A DNA stretch of 34,702 nt from Flemingiibacterium sp964430755 (GCA_964430755.1 CAYSFT010000023.1:1-34702), one strand, 5' to 3'; positions 23,122 through 32,330 are shown, counted from the stretch's first letter. Notes: a model not told the origin generated them from the letters alone. Program-made: numbers and translations.

Positions 23122-24207
23122 ATGAATAGAGTTTATAATTTTTCTGCAGGTCCTTCCATGCTCCCTCTGCCCGTTCTTGAAAAGGCGGCTTCCGAGCTCG
23201 TTAATTATGGCGACGCCGGTATGTCGGTTATGGAGATGAGTCACCGTTCTCCGGCATATGACGCTATCATCAAGAAGGCTGAAGCGGATTTCCGTAAGGT
23301 TATGAATATTCCCGGTAACTATAAGGTGCTCTTCCTGCAGGGCGGTGCTTCCACACAGTTTGCCGCTGTTCCGCTGAACCTTATGAAAACAGGCAAGGCT
23401 GACTATATCCTTTCCGGTCAGTTCTCGACCAAGGCTTATAAGGAAGCACAGAAGTACGGCGACGCCAAGGCTGTTGCATCTTCAAAGGAAGATAACTTCA
23501 CCTATATTCCCGAAACGACACGTGAATCCTTCCGTCCCGACGCGGATTACGTTCACATCTGCTATAACAATACCATTTACGGTACAAAGTTTAACTATAT
23601 CCCCGACACCGGTGATATTCCGCTTGTTGCCGATATGTCCTCCTGCATCATGTCTGAGCCGGTTGACGTTACAAAGTTCGGCGTTATCTATGCCGGCGCA
23701 CAGAAGAACATGGCTCCTGCAGGTCTGACTGTTGTTATCGTTCGTGAGGATCTTCTCGGCAATGCTCGTCCCGAAACTCCATCTATGCTCGATTGGCAGC
23801 TTATGGCTGAAAACGATTCGATGTACAACACTCCTCCTTGCTATGCTATTTACGTTGCAGGTCTTGTTTATGAGTGGATTCTCGAGCTTGGCGGTCTTGA
23901 AAAGATGAAGGAAATGAACGTCAAAAAGGCGGCACTCCTTTATGATTACCTCGATTCGCAGGATTATTACATCGCTCCTGTTAAGAAGTCTTCGCGCTCG
24001 ATGATGAACGCTACGTTCGTTACAGGCGTTGAGGAGCTTGATAAGAAGTTCCCGAAGGAAGCTGAAAAGGCAGGTCTTATGAACCTTAAGGGACATCGCA
24101 GCGTTGGCGGTATGAGAGCTTCCATTTATAATGCAATGCCTTACGAGGGCGTTGCGGCGCTCGTTGACTTCATGAAGAAGTTCGCATCTGAAAATCCGAA
24201 AGCATAA
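23122..24207 (+). CDS. serC: phosphoserine aminotransferase
   Basis: Encodes 361 aa, the standard length. It begins VYNFSAGPSMLP, diagnostic for SerC. The PLP-binding lysine is Lys195 in GVIYAGAQKNMAPAGLTVV, and the phosphate-binding Arg/His segment GHRSVGGMRASIYNAMP lies near the end. It converts 3-phosphohydroxypyruvate and glutamate to phosphoserine. TTGGAGG precedes the start. It is followed after 12 bases by serA, so the first two steps of serine synthesis are made from one mRNA. No serB is present here. Confidence 0.96.
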   Translation: MNRVYNFSAGPSMLPLPVLEKAASELVNYGDAGMSVMEMSHRSPAYDAIIKKAEADFRKVMNIPGNYKVLFLQGGASTQFAAVPLNLMKTGKADYILSGQFSTKAYKEAQKYGDAKAVASSKEDNFTYIPETTRESFRPDADYVHICYNNTIYGTKFNYIPDTGDIPLVADMSSCIMSEPVDVTKFGVIYAGAQKNMAPAGLTVVIVREDLLGNARPETPSMLDWQLMAENDSMYNTPPCYAIYVAGLVYEWILELGGLEKMKEMNVKKAALLYDYLDSQDYYIAPVKKSSRSMMNATFVTGVEELDKKFPKEAEKAGLMNLKGHRSVGGMRASIYNAMPYEGVAALVDFMKKFASENPKA

Positions 24208-24219
24208 GGAGAAAATAAA

Positions 24220-25410
24220 ATGAAGAATATTCAGCTTCTCAATAAAATCGCAAAATGCGGCACTGATATTTTTGATGAAAATTACGCGGTTGCCGAGAAT
24301 ATTGAAAATCCCGACGCCATTATGGTGCGTTCCGCTGTCATGCACGATATGGAGTTTGGTGATAACTTAAAGGCTATCGCTCGTGCAGGCGCAGGCGTTA
24401 ACAATATTCCGCTTGACAAGTGCGCAGAGCAGGGTATCGTTGTATTCAACACTCCCGGTGCTAACGCTAACGGCGTTAAGGAAGCGGCTCTTTGCGGTAT
24501 GCTTCTTGCTTGCCGTGACATTGTTGGCGGTATCAACTGGGTTAAGACTGCAAAGGATGATCCCAACGTCGCAAAACTCGTTGAAAAGGAAAAATCCAAG
24601 TTTGCAGGAACCGAAATCAAGGGCAAGACTCTCGGTATCATCGGTCTCGGTGCTATCGGCGGTCCTCTTGCAAACGCTGCCGTACATCTCGGTATGGACG
24701 TTCTCGGATGTGACCCTTATATCTCGGTTGAGGCGGCATGGAACCTCTCCCGTGCGGTACATAAGGTTAATACCCGTGAGGATATCTTCAAGAATTCCGA
24801 CATCATCTCGATTCATGTTCCGCTCATTGACAATCCCGATCCGTCCGTTTCGACCAAGTATATGATCAACAAGGACACCATCGCTATGATGAAGGACGGA
24901 GTTATCATCCTCAATTTTGCACGTGATGCTCTTGTTAATGATGACGATATCGAGGCTGCACTTAAGTCCGGTAAGGTAAGACGTTACGTAACCGATTTCC
25001 CGAATGCACGTACCGCAGGTATGGACGGCGTTATCGCTATTCCTCATCTCGGCGCTTCCACAGAGGAATCCGAAGACAACTGTGCTGTTATGGCAGCAAA
25101 GCAGCTTCGTGAATATCTCGAGATCGGTAACATTGTAAACTCCGTAAACTTCCCGAATGTTTCGATGCCTCACAGCGGTGACGTTCGTGTTTGTGTGCTT
25201 CATAAGAATATTCCGAACATCATCGCGCAGATTTCGAGCGTCGTTTCGGCGGCTAATATCAATATCGAGAATATGGCAAACCGTTCCAAGAAGGATTATG
25301 CATACTCGATTCTTGAAATCATCGGTGATCTTTCCGATGCCACGATGAACGATATTTCTGCAAAAATTGCGGCAATTGACGGTATCATCAAGGTTAATGT
25401 TATAAGATAA
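24220..25410 (+). CDS. serA: D-3-phosphoglycerate dehydrogenase with ACT domain
   Basis: Encodes 396 aa. The ribosome site AAGGAG overlaps the end of serC. Substrate-domain motif ARAGAGVNNIPLD, NAD motif GLGAIG (about 146-151), catalytic Arg in LNFARDALV and His in AIPHLGASTEE are present. In place of the usual DVF-x-x-EP loop holding the catalytic Glu it reads VTDFPNARTAG, a variant I recall in other Clostridia. A C-terminal ACT domain (RVCVLHKNIPNIIAQISSVV onward, about 324-396) probably senses serine. It oxidises 3-phosphoglycerate. Confidence 0.93.
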   Translation: MKNIQLLNKIAKCGTDIFDENYAVAENIENPDAIMVRSAVMHDMEFGDNLKAIARAGAGVNNIPLDKCAEQGIVVFNTPGANANGVKEAALCGMLLACRDIVGGINWVKTAKDDPNVAKLVEKEKSKFAGTEIKGKTLGIIGLGAIGGPLANAAVHLGMDVLGCDPYISVEAAWNLSRAVHKVNTREDIFKNSDIISIHVPLIDNPDPSVSTKYMINKDTIAMMKDGVIILNFARDALVNDDDIEAALKSGKVRRYVTDFPNARTAGMDGVIAIPHLGASTEESEDNCAVMAAKQLREYLEIGNIVNSVNFPNVSMPHSGDVRVCVLHKNIPNIIAQISSVVSAANINIENMANRSKKDYAYSILEIIGDLSDATMNDISAKIAAIDGIIKVNVIR

Positions 25411-25438
25411 ATTATCCCGCCACCGGGTGGGGAATGTG

Positions 25439-25499
25439 ATAAAAGCATTCGCTTGCACATCGTTAGGTCTTTGAAGATGTGTACGGCGGATGCTTTTTT
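25439..25499 (+). terminator. long hairpin between serA and pnuC (terminator or attenuator)
   Basis: AAAAGCATTCGC pairs with GGCGGATGCTTTTTT (one or two mismatches), and inside it GCACATC pairs with GATGTGT. The T-run is followed after one base by the pnuC ribosome site. Confidence 0.7.
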
Positions 25500-25510
25500 A
25501 TGGAGGTAGT

Positions 25511-26203
25511 ATGAAATTAAGGAATCCGTTTCGTGATCTTACAAAATTTGAGGTGGGACTCTGGCTGTTGTCGGTTGCCGTTATAATTGTATCATACGCA
25601 CTTTCACGTGGCGGTGATGTGCTTACCATGATCGCGTCACTTATCGGTGTAACTGCGCTTATATTTGTCGCAAAGGGTTACGTGCTCGGTCAGGTGCTCA
25701 CGGTTGTGTTTGCCGTTTTTTACGGTATTATATCGTTCTTTTTCAGCTATTACGGCGAGATGATAACCTATCTCTTTATGACTGCGCCGATTGCGATTTT
25801 TACCGTGATCGAATGGATACGGCATCCGTATGAGGGCACGAAAGAGGTGCAGGTCAGTCGCCTGACGCGGACAAGGAAGATTGTTATGGTTGTCGGTGCG
25901 ATACTCTCAACAGTGGCGTTCTATTTTATTCTCGGTGCGTTAGGAAACGCTAATCTTATTGTCAGCACGGTGTCGGTTACAACAAGTTTTCTTGCATCGT
26001 ACCTGACATTTTGCCGCAGTCCTTACTACGCTCTCGCATATGCGGCGAACGATATTGTCTTGATCATTCTATGGGTGCTTGCAACGTTCACGAGTATCTC
26101 TTATCTGCCGATGGTGTTCTGCTTTATTATGTTTTTTGTGAATGATATTTACGGGTTCTGCAACTGGAAGCGTATGCAAAAAAGACAAGGAGATAAACTA
26201 TAA
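25511..26203 (+). CDS. pnuC: PnuC-family vitamin/nucleoside transporter
   Basis: Encodes 230 aa. ATG 25511 follows GGAGG by 4 bases. There are seven hydrophobic segments. It starts RNPFRDLTKFEVGLWLLS, a typical PnuC N-terminus, and ends with the signature VNDIYGFCNWKRM, including the conserved Asn and Trp near the substrate site. PnuC proteins move nicotinamide riboside, and PnuT or PnuX relatives move thiamine or riboflavin, by facilitated diffusion. No kinase such as NadR, nor a thiamine or flavin gene, lies next to it, so the substrate is unsettled. It sits directly behind the serA hairpin. Confidence 0.88.
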   Translation: MKLRNPFRDLTKFEVGLWLLSVAVIIVSYALSRGGDVLTMIASLIGVTALIFVAKGYVLGQVLTVVFAVFYGIISFFFSYYGEMITYLFMTAPIAIFTVIEWIRHPYEGTKEVQVSRLTRTRKIVMVVGAILSTVAFYFILGALGNANLIVSTVSVTTSFLASYLTFCRSPYYALAYAANDIVLIILWVLATFTSISYLPMVFCFIMFFVNDIYGFCNWKRMQKRQGDKL

Positions 26204-26211
26204 TTTGGCGC

Positions 26212-26450
26212 TTACAGCGCCACCGTCCTACAGAAGCAATGAAGCCATAGAGCCGCCGACGTAGCTGGCGGCAGACAAACGGTCACACCTAACAAAGCGA
26301 ATTGTGAGCGCAGCGAACTGAGCGCAAATTGAGCGCAGGCAAAGGAAAGAGGGGGAGCTCGAGGGGGATGGAAACCTTCGCGCCAGCGTTGGTGTCCGTC
26401 CCCTTCGAATGATACGATGCTCGAAGCAGCACACTTCGGGGAATTGCTTT
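26212..26450 (-). repeat. interspersed repeat family A, reverse copy
   Basis: Read on the minus strand it aligns with 2259-2475, sharing ACCAACGCTGGCGCGAAGG, TCCTTTGCCTGCGCTC, CCAGCTACGTCGGCGGCTC and TGGCTTCATTG. Weak open frames on both strands have no ribosome sites. Confidence 0.75.
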
Positions 26451-26509
26451 CTTCGCTTTTAGGCGCAAAAGTAACTTTTATCCGCGAAATACAAAGATAC
26501 ATTAAATCT

Positions 26510-26750
26510 CTTTGTATTACGCTTCGAACTTCGCGTAATTCGAGGGACATAGGAACCAGCTCGCCGCGGTTTCCAACACATCGCCCTTGGCGAGTGTACC
26601 CCTCGAGCTCCCTTTTGCACCTCCTTGGCTGGTGCTCGAGTTGCGCTCAACTCCGCCTGACGGCTCCGGATTCGCTTCGTTAGCGGTGATCGCTTGTCCG
26701 CCGCCAGCTACGTCGGCGGCTCCGTGGCTTCATTGCTTGTTTCGCAATAG
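26510..26750 (+). repeat. interspersed repeat family A, forward copy
   Basis: It shares GCTTCGAACTTCGCGTA, GCGCTCAACTCCGCCTGA, GGCTCCGGATTCGCTT and CCAGCTACGTCGGCGGCTC with 2259-2600. Together with the reverse copy it forms a large inverted arrangement that fills 26204-26814. Confidence 0.75.
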
Positions 26751-26772
26751 TGGTAAGATAAAATTCATAGTA

Positions 26773-26806
26773 TAAAAGAACCGCTGTCTCGATAAAAACA
26801 GCGGTT
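26773..26806 (-). terminator. terminator of the MBL-gltX-glnS-metY operon
   Basis: AACCGCTGT pairs with ACAGCGGTT across a 10-base loop, followed on the minus strand by CTTTTAT. A T-run on the plus side makes it potentially bidirectional. Confidence 0.75.
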
Positions 26807-26814
26807 TTGATTTT

Positions 26815-28092
26815 TTAAACTTGTGCAAGCGCCTGCTCGATATCGGCGATGATATCTTCGACATCCTCGATTCCGACGGAAAGACGGATGAGGTCAGGTG
26901 TTACTCCTGCGTCGAGAAGCTGCTCGTCTGTCATCTGACGGTGTGTCGTGCTTGCAGGATGCAAGAGACAGGTTCGTGCATCTGCAACGTGTGTTACGAT
27001 CGCGCCGAGCTTAAGGCTGTCCATAAACTTGGTTGCTGCTGCACGTCCGCCTGCAACACCGAACGAGATAACGCCCGATGAGCCGTTCGGGAGATACTTC
27101 TTTGCGAGCTCGTAATATTTGCTCGATTCGAGTCCCGGATAATTTACCCATGTAACCTTGTCGCTTGCCTCGAGGAATTTTGCAACCTCCATTGCGTTCT
27201 CGCAGTGACGCTTTACGCGCAGATGAAGCGTTTCAAGACCGAGGTTTAAGAGGAATGCGTTTTGCGGCGACTGGATCGAACCGAGGTCACGCATAAGCTG
27301 TGCGGTCGCTTTGGTGATGTAACCGCCCTTGCCGAAGTCCTTTGCATAGGTGACACCGTGGTACGAATCGTCGGGAGTGGTCATTCCCGGGTATTTATCG
27401 GCGTGTGCAAGCCAGTCGAAATTGCCCGAGTCAACGATTACGCCGCCGACTGCGGTTGCGTGTCCATCCATATATTTGGTTGTGGAGTGAATAACGATAT
27501 CTGCGCCGAACTTGAACGGGTTACAGTTGATCGGAGTCGGGAAGGTATTATCAATGATAAGCGGTACACCGTGTGAATGTGCCTGACGTGCGAACTTTTC
27601 GATATCGAGCACGATGAGGGCAGGGTTTGCGAGGGTTTCCGCGAATACTGCCTTGGTGTTCGGCTTGAAGGTTGCCGCAAGCTCCTCCTCGGTGATATCG
27701 GGGTGTACGAATGTAGCTTCAATGCCCATGCGCTTCATTGTGACGGCAATCAGGTTAAAGCTACCGCCGTAGATTGCCGACGAGGCAACGATGTGATCGC
27801 CTGCGCCGAGGATGGTGAACAGCGAGAAGAATGTTGCCGCCTGACCTGATGAGGTGAGCATTGCCGCAACACCGCCCTCAAGTGCCGCAATTTTTGCTGC
27901 TACGGCGTCATTAGTGGGGTTCTGAAGACGGGTGTAGAAATATCCGCTTTCCGAAAGGTCGAAAAGTCTGCCCATCTGCTCGCTTGATTCGTATTTGAAG
28001 GTTGTGGACTGGTAAATAGGCAGAACTCGCGCTTCACCGTTTCCGGGTGTGTAGCCTGCCTGGACGCAGTTTGTGTTAATTTTGTAGGACAT
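26815..28092 (-). CDS. metY: O-acetylhomoserine sulfhydrylase (MetY/CysD type)
   Basis: Encodes 425 aa, the length of MetY rather than of shorter MetB/MetC. ATG 28092 follows AAGGAG by 8 bases. The PLP lysine is Lys206 in IVIHSTTKYMDGH; YFYTRLQNPTNDAVAAKIAALEGG in overlapping pieces and the C-terminal LIRLSVGIEDVEDI are classic Cys/Met-metabolism PLP motifs. It makes homocysteine from O-acetylhomoserine and sulfide. It lies 17 bases after glnS, the last gene of the operon. An odd pairing with two tRNA synthetases is noted. Confidence 0.92.
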   Translation of the reverse strand: MSYKINTNCVQAGYTPGNGEARVLPIYQSTTFKYESSEQMGRLFDLSESGYFYTRLQNPTNDAVAAKIAALEGGVAAMLTSSGQAATFFSLFTILGAGDHIVASSAIYGGSFNLIAVTMKRMGIEATFVHPDITEEELAATFKPNTKAVFAETLANPALIVLDIEKFARQAHSHGVPLIIDNTFPTPINCNPFKFGADIVIHSTTKYMDGHATAVGGVIVDSGNFDWLAHADKYPGMTTPDDSYHGVTYAKDFGKGGYITKATAQLMRDLGSIQSPQNAFLLNLGLETLHLRVKRHCENAMEVAKFLEASDKVTWVNYPGLESSKYYELAKKYLPNGSSGVISFGVAGGRAAATKFMDSLKLGAIVTHVADARTCLLHPASTTHRQMTDEQLLDAGVTPDLIRLSVGIEDVEDIIADIEQALAQV

Positions 28093-28109
28093 TGTTATCA
28101 CTCCTTATT

Positions 28110-29762
28110 TTATTTTGCAGGCTTATAGCCATCTTTAAGCGTTACGACACGGTTGAATGTGCCGGGGTTCTTCGAATCGACACAGAAGTAACCTGTGCGT
28201 ACAAACTGGAACTTATCGCCGGACTTTGCATCGGCGAGAGCAGGTTCGAGCTTGGCATTCTTGATTACAGTCTTGGATTCGGGATTCAGATAATCGGTGT
28301 ACTGCTTATCCTCGGGAAGCTTTGAGGGATCTTCAAGTGTTAAGAGATTATCGTAAAGCACGACATCCGCTTCGGTTGTGTTCTTTGCAGAGAGCCAATG
28401 GATAGTACCTTTGATTTTTCTGCCGTCAACGGGATTGCCGTTACCTGTTTCGAGGTCTGCCGTTGCGTGAATTTCCTTGATAGATCCGTCAGCGTTTTTG
28501 ACGATATCGCCGCATTTGATGATATATGCGCCCATCAGACGTACCTCCCCCTCGGGCTTCAGACGGAAGAATTTCGGAGGCGGTACCTCGGCGAAGTCCT
28601 CTGCGTCGATATAAAGCTCACGTGTGAATTTCACGCCGCGCGTACCCATTTCCGGATGCTGCGGATGGTTCGGAAGCTCGAAGGTTTCTTCCTTATCCTC
28701 GGGATAGTTGTCGATTATAACCTTGATGGGATCGAGGACTGCAACACGTCTCGGCGCGGTTTCGTTAAGCTCATCGCGTATACAAGCTTCAAGCAGGCGA
28801 AGGTCAACAAGGCTATCGGATTTTGCAACGCCGATGCGACCGCAGAAATCAACGATGGAAGCACCTGTGTAACCGCGGCGGCGCATACCGCACAGTGTGG
28901 GCATACGGGGATCGTCCCAGCCGTCAACCTGTCCGCTTTCAACGAGTCCGCGAAGGAATCGCTTTGAGAGGACGGTGTTGGTGATATTGAGTCTTGCAAA
29001 TTCGATCTGACGCGGCTTATGCGGAACGCTTACGTTTTCGATTACCCAGTTATAAAGCGGACGGTGGATCTCAAATTCGAGCGAGCAGAGGGAGTGTGTG
29101 ATACCCTCAAGTGCGTCCTGGATCGGATGTGCGAAGTCGTATGTGGGGTAGATGCACCATTTGTCGCCGTGACGGTGGTGATGCATATGCTTGATTCTGT
29201 AAATTACGGGGTCACGCAGCCAGAAGTTACCCGACGCGAGGTCGATCTTTGCGCGCAGGGTATACTTTCCGTCCGGGAACTCACCGTTTTTCATTCTCTC
29301 AAAGAGATCGAGGTTTTCTTCCATAGGACGCTCGCGCCACGGGGATTTTGCCGGATTCTGCAGGTCGCCTCGGTATTCGTCCATCTGATCGGCAGAGAGC
29401 TCGCAGACGTATGCAAGGCCTTTCTTTATAAGCTCGACTGCGTATTCGTAGTCCTTTTCAAAATAGTCGGAGCCGTAAAAGAAGCGGTCCTCCCAGTCAA
29501 AGCCGAGCCAGTGGATATCCTCCTTTATGGCATCAACGTATTCGGTGTCCTCCTTTGCAGGATTGGTGTCGTCCATGCGGAGGTTACATTTACCGCCGTA
29601 CTTTTTCGCCGTGCCGAAGTCGATAGCGAGTGCCTTACAGTGTCCGATATGCAGATAACCGTTAGGCTCGGGCGGAAAACGTGTATGAACGGTATTAACC
29701 TTACCCTCGGCGAGGTCTTCGTTTATAAATTCTTCTATAAAATTTGATGCTTCGATAGCCAT
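28110..29762 (-). CDS. glnS: glutaminyl-tRNA synthetase
   Basis: Encodes 550 aa, as for bacterial GlnRS. The class I HIGH motif is exact at 38-41 in FPPEPNGYLHIGHCKA, whose PPEPNGY is specific to GlnRS, and the KMSKS equivalent is VLSKR. RMDDTNPAKED is also typical. The C-terminal anticodon-binding beta barrels are present. GAAAGGA precedes the start. Its presence means Gln-tRNA can be made directly, while many Firmicutes use GatCAB instead. It is co-transcribed with gltX, 16 bases apart. Confidence 0.95.
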   Translation of the reverse strand: MAIEASNFIEEFINEDLAEGKVNTVHTRFPPEPNGYLHIGHCKALAIDFGTAKKYGGKCNLRMDDTNPAKEDTEYVDAIKEDIHWLGFDWEDRFFYGSDYFEKDYEYAVELIKKGLAYVCELSADQMDEYRGDLQNPAKSPWRERPMEENLDLFERMKNGEFPDGKYTLRAKIDLASGNFWLRDPVIYRIKHMHHHRHGDKWCIYPTYDFAHPIQDALEGITHSLCSLEFEIHRPLYNWVIENVSVPHKPRQIEFARLNITNTVLSKRFLRGLVESGQVDGWDDPRMPTLCGMRRRGYTGASIVDFCGRIGVAKSDSLVDLRLLEACIRDELNETAPRRVAVLDPIKVIIDNYPEDKEETFELPNHPQHPEMGTRGVKFTRELYIDAEDFAEVPPPKFFRLKPEGEVRLMGAYIIKCGDIVKNADGSIKEIHATADLETGNGNPVDGRKIKGTIHWLSAKNTTEADVVLYDNLLTLEDPSKLPEDKQYTDYLNPESKTVIKNAKLEPALADAKSGDKFQFVRTGYFCVDSKNPGTFNRVVTLKDGYKPAK

Positions 29763-29778
29763 TTTAGTAATCCTTTCA

Positions 29779-31464
29779 TTAAAGACTTGCGATCATTGCG
29801 TTGATTCTTGCTATGGTGCGATCCTTGCCGAGTATCTGCATTACCGTGTAAAGATCGGGTGCGTTCATCTTGCCCGTTACTGCAACGCGGATGAACATAC
29901 TGATATCGGCAACGCTGCCCTTGAATGCGGACGGATCAGCTTTATACGCCTTCATATCGGAAGCGAAGCCAAGCCCGTCTGCGATAGCTTTAACCTTGTC
30001 AAACCACACGTTCATATCGTCGTTTATATCATATGATGCGATGAATTTTTCAAGTGTTGCTTTGATATCGTCCTTTGCGAAGTTATCGGGGATGGTATCT
30101 TCGACAGTGTAAAGCTCGTCATAGAAGAAGCCCATATAAGGCTTTGCATCTGCCCAGGTCGCAAGGTCTTTTCTCGGCTTCTTTCCGCCGCGTCCGATGG
30201 CGAATATCTTTTCGGCGTAGACACTGTCTGCGTCAAGCAACTTTCCGAAATCGGGATCGAAATCGAGTGCCCATTCGGTGACCTTATCGGTGACCGTTTT
30301 TGCGTCCATACGGCTGATGACATTCTTTGATACGTCATTTAATTTATCAAAGTCAAAGAGACAGCCCGAGGTTGACATCTTCTTTATGTTGAACGGGAAA
30401 TCGGTGTACGGCTTGTCGGGGTTCTGCATATGCCATTCCTCATAGTTTGAATTGAGGAGCGTCATGATATATTCGCAAACCGCCTCGGGGCAGTAGCCCA
30501 TACGGGTGTAATCGTCCATGTTAGCGCCCATGTCACGCTTGGAGAGCTTCTTTTTATTGCCCTGATCGTCGAGCTTCATTATCTGCGCGATGTGCATATA
30601 CTTCGGAAGCTTAAAGCCGAGAGCCGCGAAGAGCTGTATATGCTTCGGCAGACTGGGAAGCCACTCCTCGCCGCGGATGACGTGTGTTGTTCCCATTAAG
30701 TGATCGTCAACTGCGTGTGCGAAGTGATATGTCGGGATTCCGTCAGACTTTAAGAGGACGAAATCCTCATCGTTTTCGGGAACGTCGATATTGCCCTTGA
30801 CGAGGTCGGTGAACTTCATCTTCTTTTCGGGATCGCCGAGCGCGAGGATTCGCAGAACAAACGGATGACCTGCTTTTAAGTGTTCCTCAACCTCCTCGAT
30901 CGTAAACTCACGGCGAGCGAGCATTTCGGCACGTTTTGCTTCTGCCTCTGCCTGCCAGTCTGTGTTTTTAAGCTCTTCTTTTTTGTTTACCTGTGCAAGC
31001 TCGTCAAGCTCCTCCTCGGTTGTGAAGCAAGGATATGCCTTACCCTCGCGGACGAGCTGCTTTGCGTAGGTCTGATATATTTCGGCACGCTGACTTTGCT
31101 TATACGGGCCGTAGATGCCGTGGTCGGAAATGTTACCGTTCTCGTCGAGTATTGCGCCCTCGTCGAAGTTGATGCCGTAGGTGGCGAGAGTTTTTATGAG
31201 TCCCTCTGCCGCACCCTCAACCTCACGCTTTGCGTCAGTGTCCTCGATTCGCAGATAGAAAACGCCGCCGCTCTGATGTGCGAGACGCTCACCGACGGTT
31301 GACGGGAAAAGTCCGCCGAAATGGACAAATCCTGTCGGGCTCGGTGCGAATCTTGTAACCTTTGCGCCCTCGGGGAGTTCACGGCGCGGGTAACGCGCTT
31401 CCATATCCTCGGGGAGGGTTTTGATGTTCGGGTAGAGAAGCTCTGCTAAATAATTGTAGTCCAT
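29779..31464 (-). CDS. gltX: glutamyl-tRNA synthetase
   Basis: Encodes 561 aa, somewhat longer than the usual 470-490. The first 33 residues form an added N-terminal segment before FAPSPTGFVHFGG; the HIGH motif is HFGG at 48-51 (HIGG or HVGG are usual). The KMSKS equivalent is KKLSKRD. FYLRIEDTDAKRE and the VIRGEEWLPS block confirm GluRS. It charges tRNA-Glu. It follows the MBL hydrolase by 20 bases, with GAAAGGA before its start. Confidence 0.95.
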   Translation of the reverse strand: MDYNYLAELLYPNIKTLPEDMEARYPRRELPEGAKVTRFAPSPTGFVHFGGLFPSTVGERLAHQSGGVFYLRIEDTDAKREVEGAAEGLIKTLATYGINFDEGAILDENGNISDHGIYGPYKQSQRAEIYQTYAKQLVREGKAYPCFTTEEELDELAQVNKKEELKNTDWQAEAEAKRAEMLARREFTIEEVEEHLKAGHPFVLRILALGDPEKKMKFTDLVKGNIDVPENDEDFVLLKSDGIPTYHFAHAVDDHLMGTTHVIRGEEWLPSLPKHIQLFAALGFKLPKYMHIAQIMKLDDQGNKKKLSKRDMGANMDDYTRMGYCPEAVCEYIMTLLNSNYEEWHMQNPDKPYTDFPFNIKKMSTSGCLFDFDKLNDVSKNVISRMDAKTVTDKVTEWALDFDPDFGKLLDADSVYAEKIFAIGRGGKKPRKDLATWADAKPYMGFFYDELYTVEDTIPDNFAKDDIKATLEKFIASYDINDDMNVWFDKVKAIADGLGFASDMKAYKADPSAFKGSVADISMFIRVAVTGKMNAPDLYTVMQILGKDRTIARINAMIASL

Positions 31465-31484
31465 GTTTATATTGTCCTTTCGTT

Positions 31485-32120
31485 TCAGGATAGATGTTTT
31501 AAATATATGTTTGATGTACGTTCACGCTCGAGTGTGGTCGTTGAGCCGTGACCGGGATAAAGCTTATAGTCGCCGGAAAGGGAAACGAGGCGTCGGAGAG
31601 ATTGCTCCATTGCGCGGTCGTCGCCGCCGTAAAGGTCACACCTTCCGATTCCGCTGTGGAATAATGTATCACCTGTCACGATGATTCCGTCGCTCATATA
31701 GCAGACCGAGCCTGCTGTGTGTCCCGGGGTGTGAAGCACGGTGAGCTTCGTCTCGCCAAGCTCAATTGTGTCGCCGTCGGAGAGTGTTATCTCTGCAGGC
31801 GCACATCCATCGGTTATGCGTGCAAACTGTGCCATATAGGTTAAGCTCGGATCGGAGAGACTATCCGCATCGTATTTGTGCAGTGCGAGTGGTGCACCGG
31901 TTTCGCGTCTCAATGCTTCAAGCGAAAGCATATGATCGAAATGTGCATGAGTTAAAAGTATATATTTTATTTTCACTCCGTTTGTTTCACAGAGTGTCAT
32001 AATCTTTTGTTCGCAGCCTCTGCCGCCGGGATCGATTACAGCACCGATTCCAGTCACCTCATCGGAAATGATGACACAGTTTGTACGCATCTCTCCGAGA
32101 GGTAATACGCTGACTTTCAT
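31485..32120 (-). CDS. MBL-fold hydrolase (glyoxalase II-like)
   Basis: Encodes 211 aa. The zinc motif THAHFDH lies at 57-63, with further ligands in LHTPGHTAGS, TGDTLF and YPGHGSTT, a complete glyoxalase II-type set. It lacks the C-terminal substrate domain of true GloB, as do most small bacterial MBL hydrolases. GGGGGA precedes the start. It likely hydrolyses a thioester such as lactoylthiol, but this branch is functionally mixed. It is the first gene of the synthetase operon. Confidence 0.88.
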   Translation of the reverse strand: MKVSVLPLGEMRTNCVIISDEVTGIGAVIDPGGRGCEQKIMTLCETNGVKIKYILLTHAHFDHMLSLEALRRETGAPLALHKYDADSLSDPSLTYMAQFARITDGCAPAEITLSDGDTIELGETKLTVLHTPGHTAGSVCYMSDGIIVTGDTLFHSGIGRCDLYGGDDRAMEQSLRRLVSLSGDYKLYPGHGSTTTLERERTSNIYLKHLS

Positions 32121-32157
32121 AATGGGTACTATCCCCCTATTTTATATTAATACTATT

Positions 32158-32186
32158 ATTATACCACGCTTTTCTTTGTTTGTCTA
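32158..32186 (-). promoter_or_regulatory. promoter of the MBL-gltX-glnS-metY operon
   Basis: On the minus strand TAGACA (32181-32186) and TATAAT (32158-32163) are separated by 17 bases. Confidence 0.75.
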
Positions 32187-32301
32187 TATTTTCGACGGTA
32201 ATTTTTAGAAAAAATAAAACTTCCGAGCGAAAAATTTTTTTGCATTTTTCCGACATATTTTGTGGCTTTTTTACTTTTTCCGACTGATTTTATCTTATTA
32301 G

Positions 32302-32330
32302 TTGACAATGGCGTTCCCAAGTGTTAAACT
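32302..32330 (+). promoter_or_regulatory. promoter of the alpha/beta hydrolase gene
   Basis: TTGACA and TAAACT are separated by 17 bases, 34 bases before the start codon. Confidence 0.75.

Noticed and set aside
24367..25458. 363-codon minus-strand open frame opposite serA
   Set aside because: Long only because of the codon bias of serA; the plus frame carries all conserved motifs.
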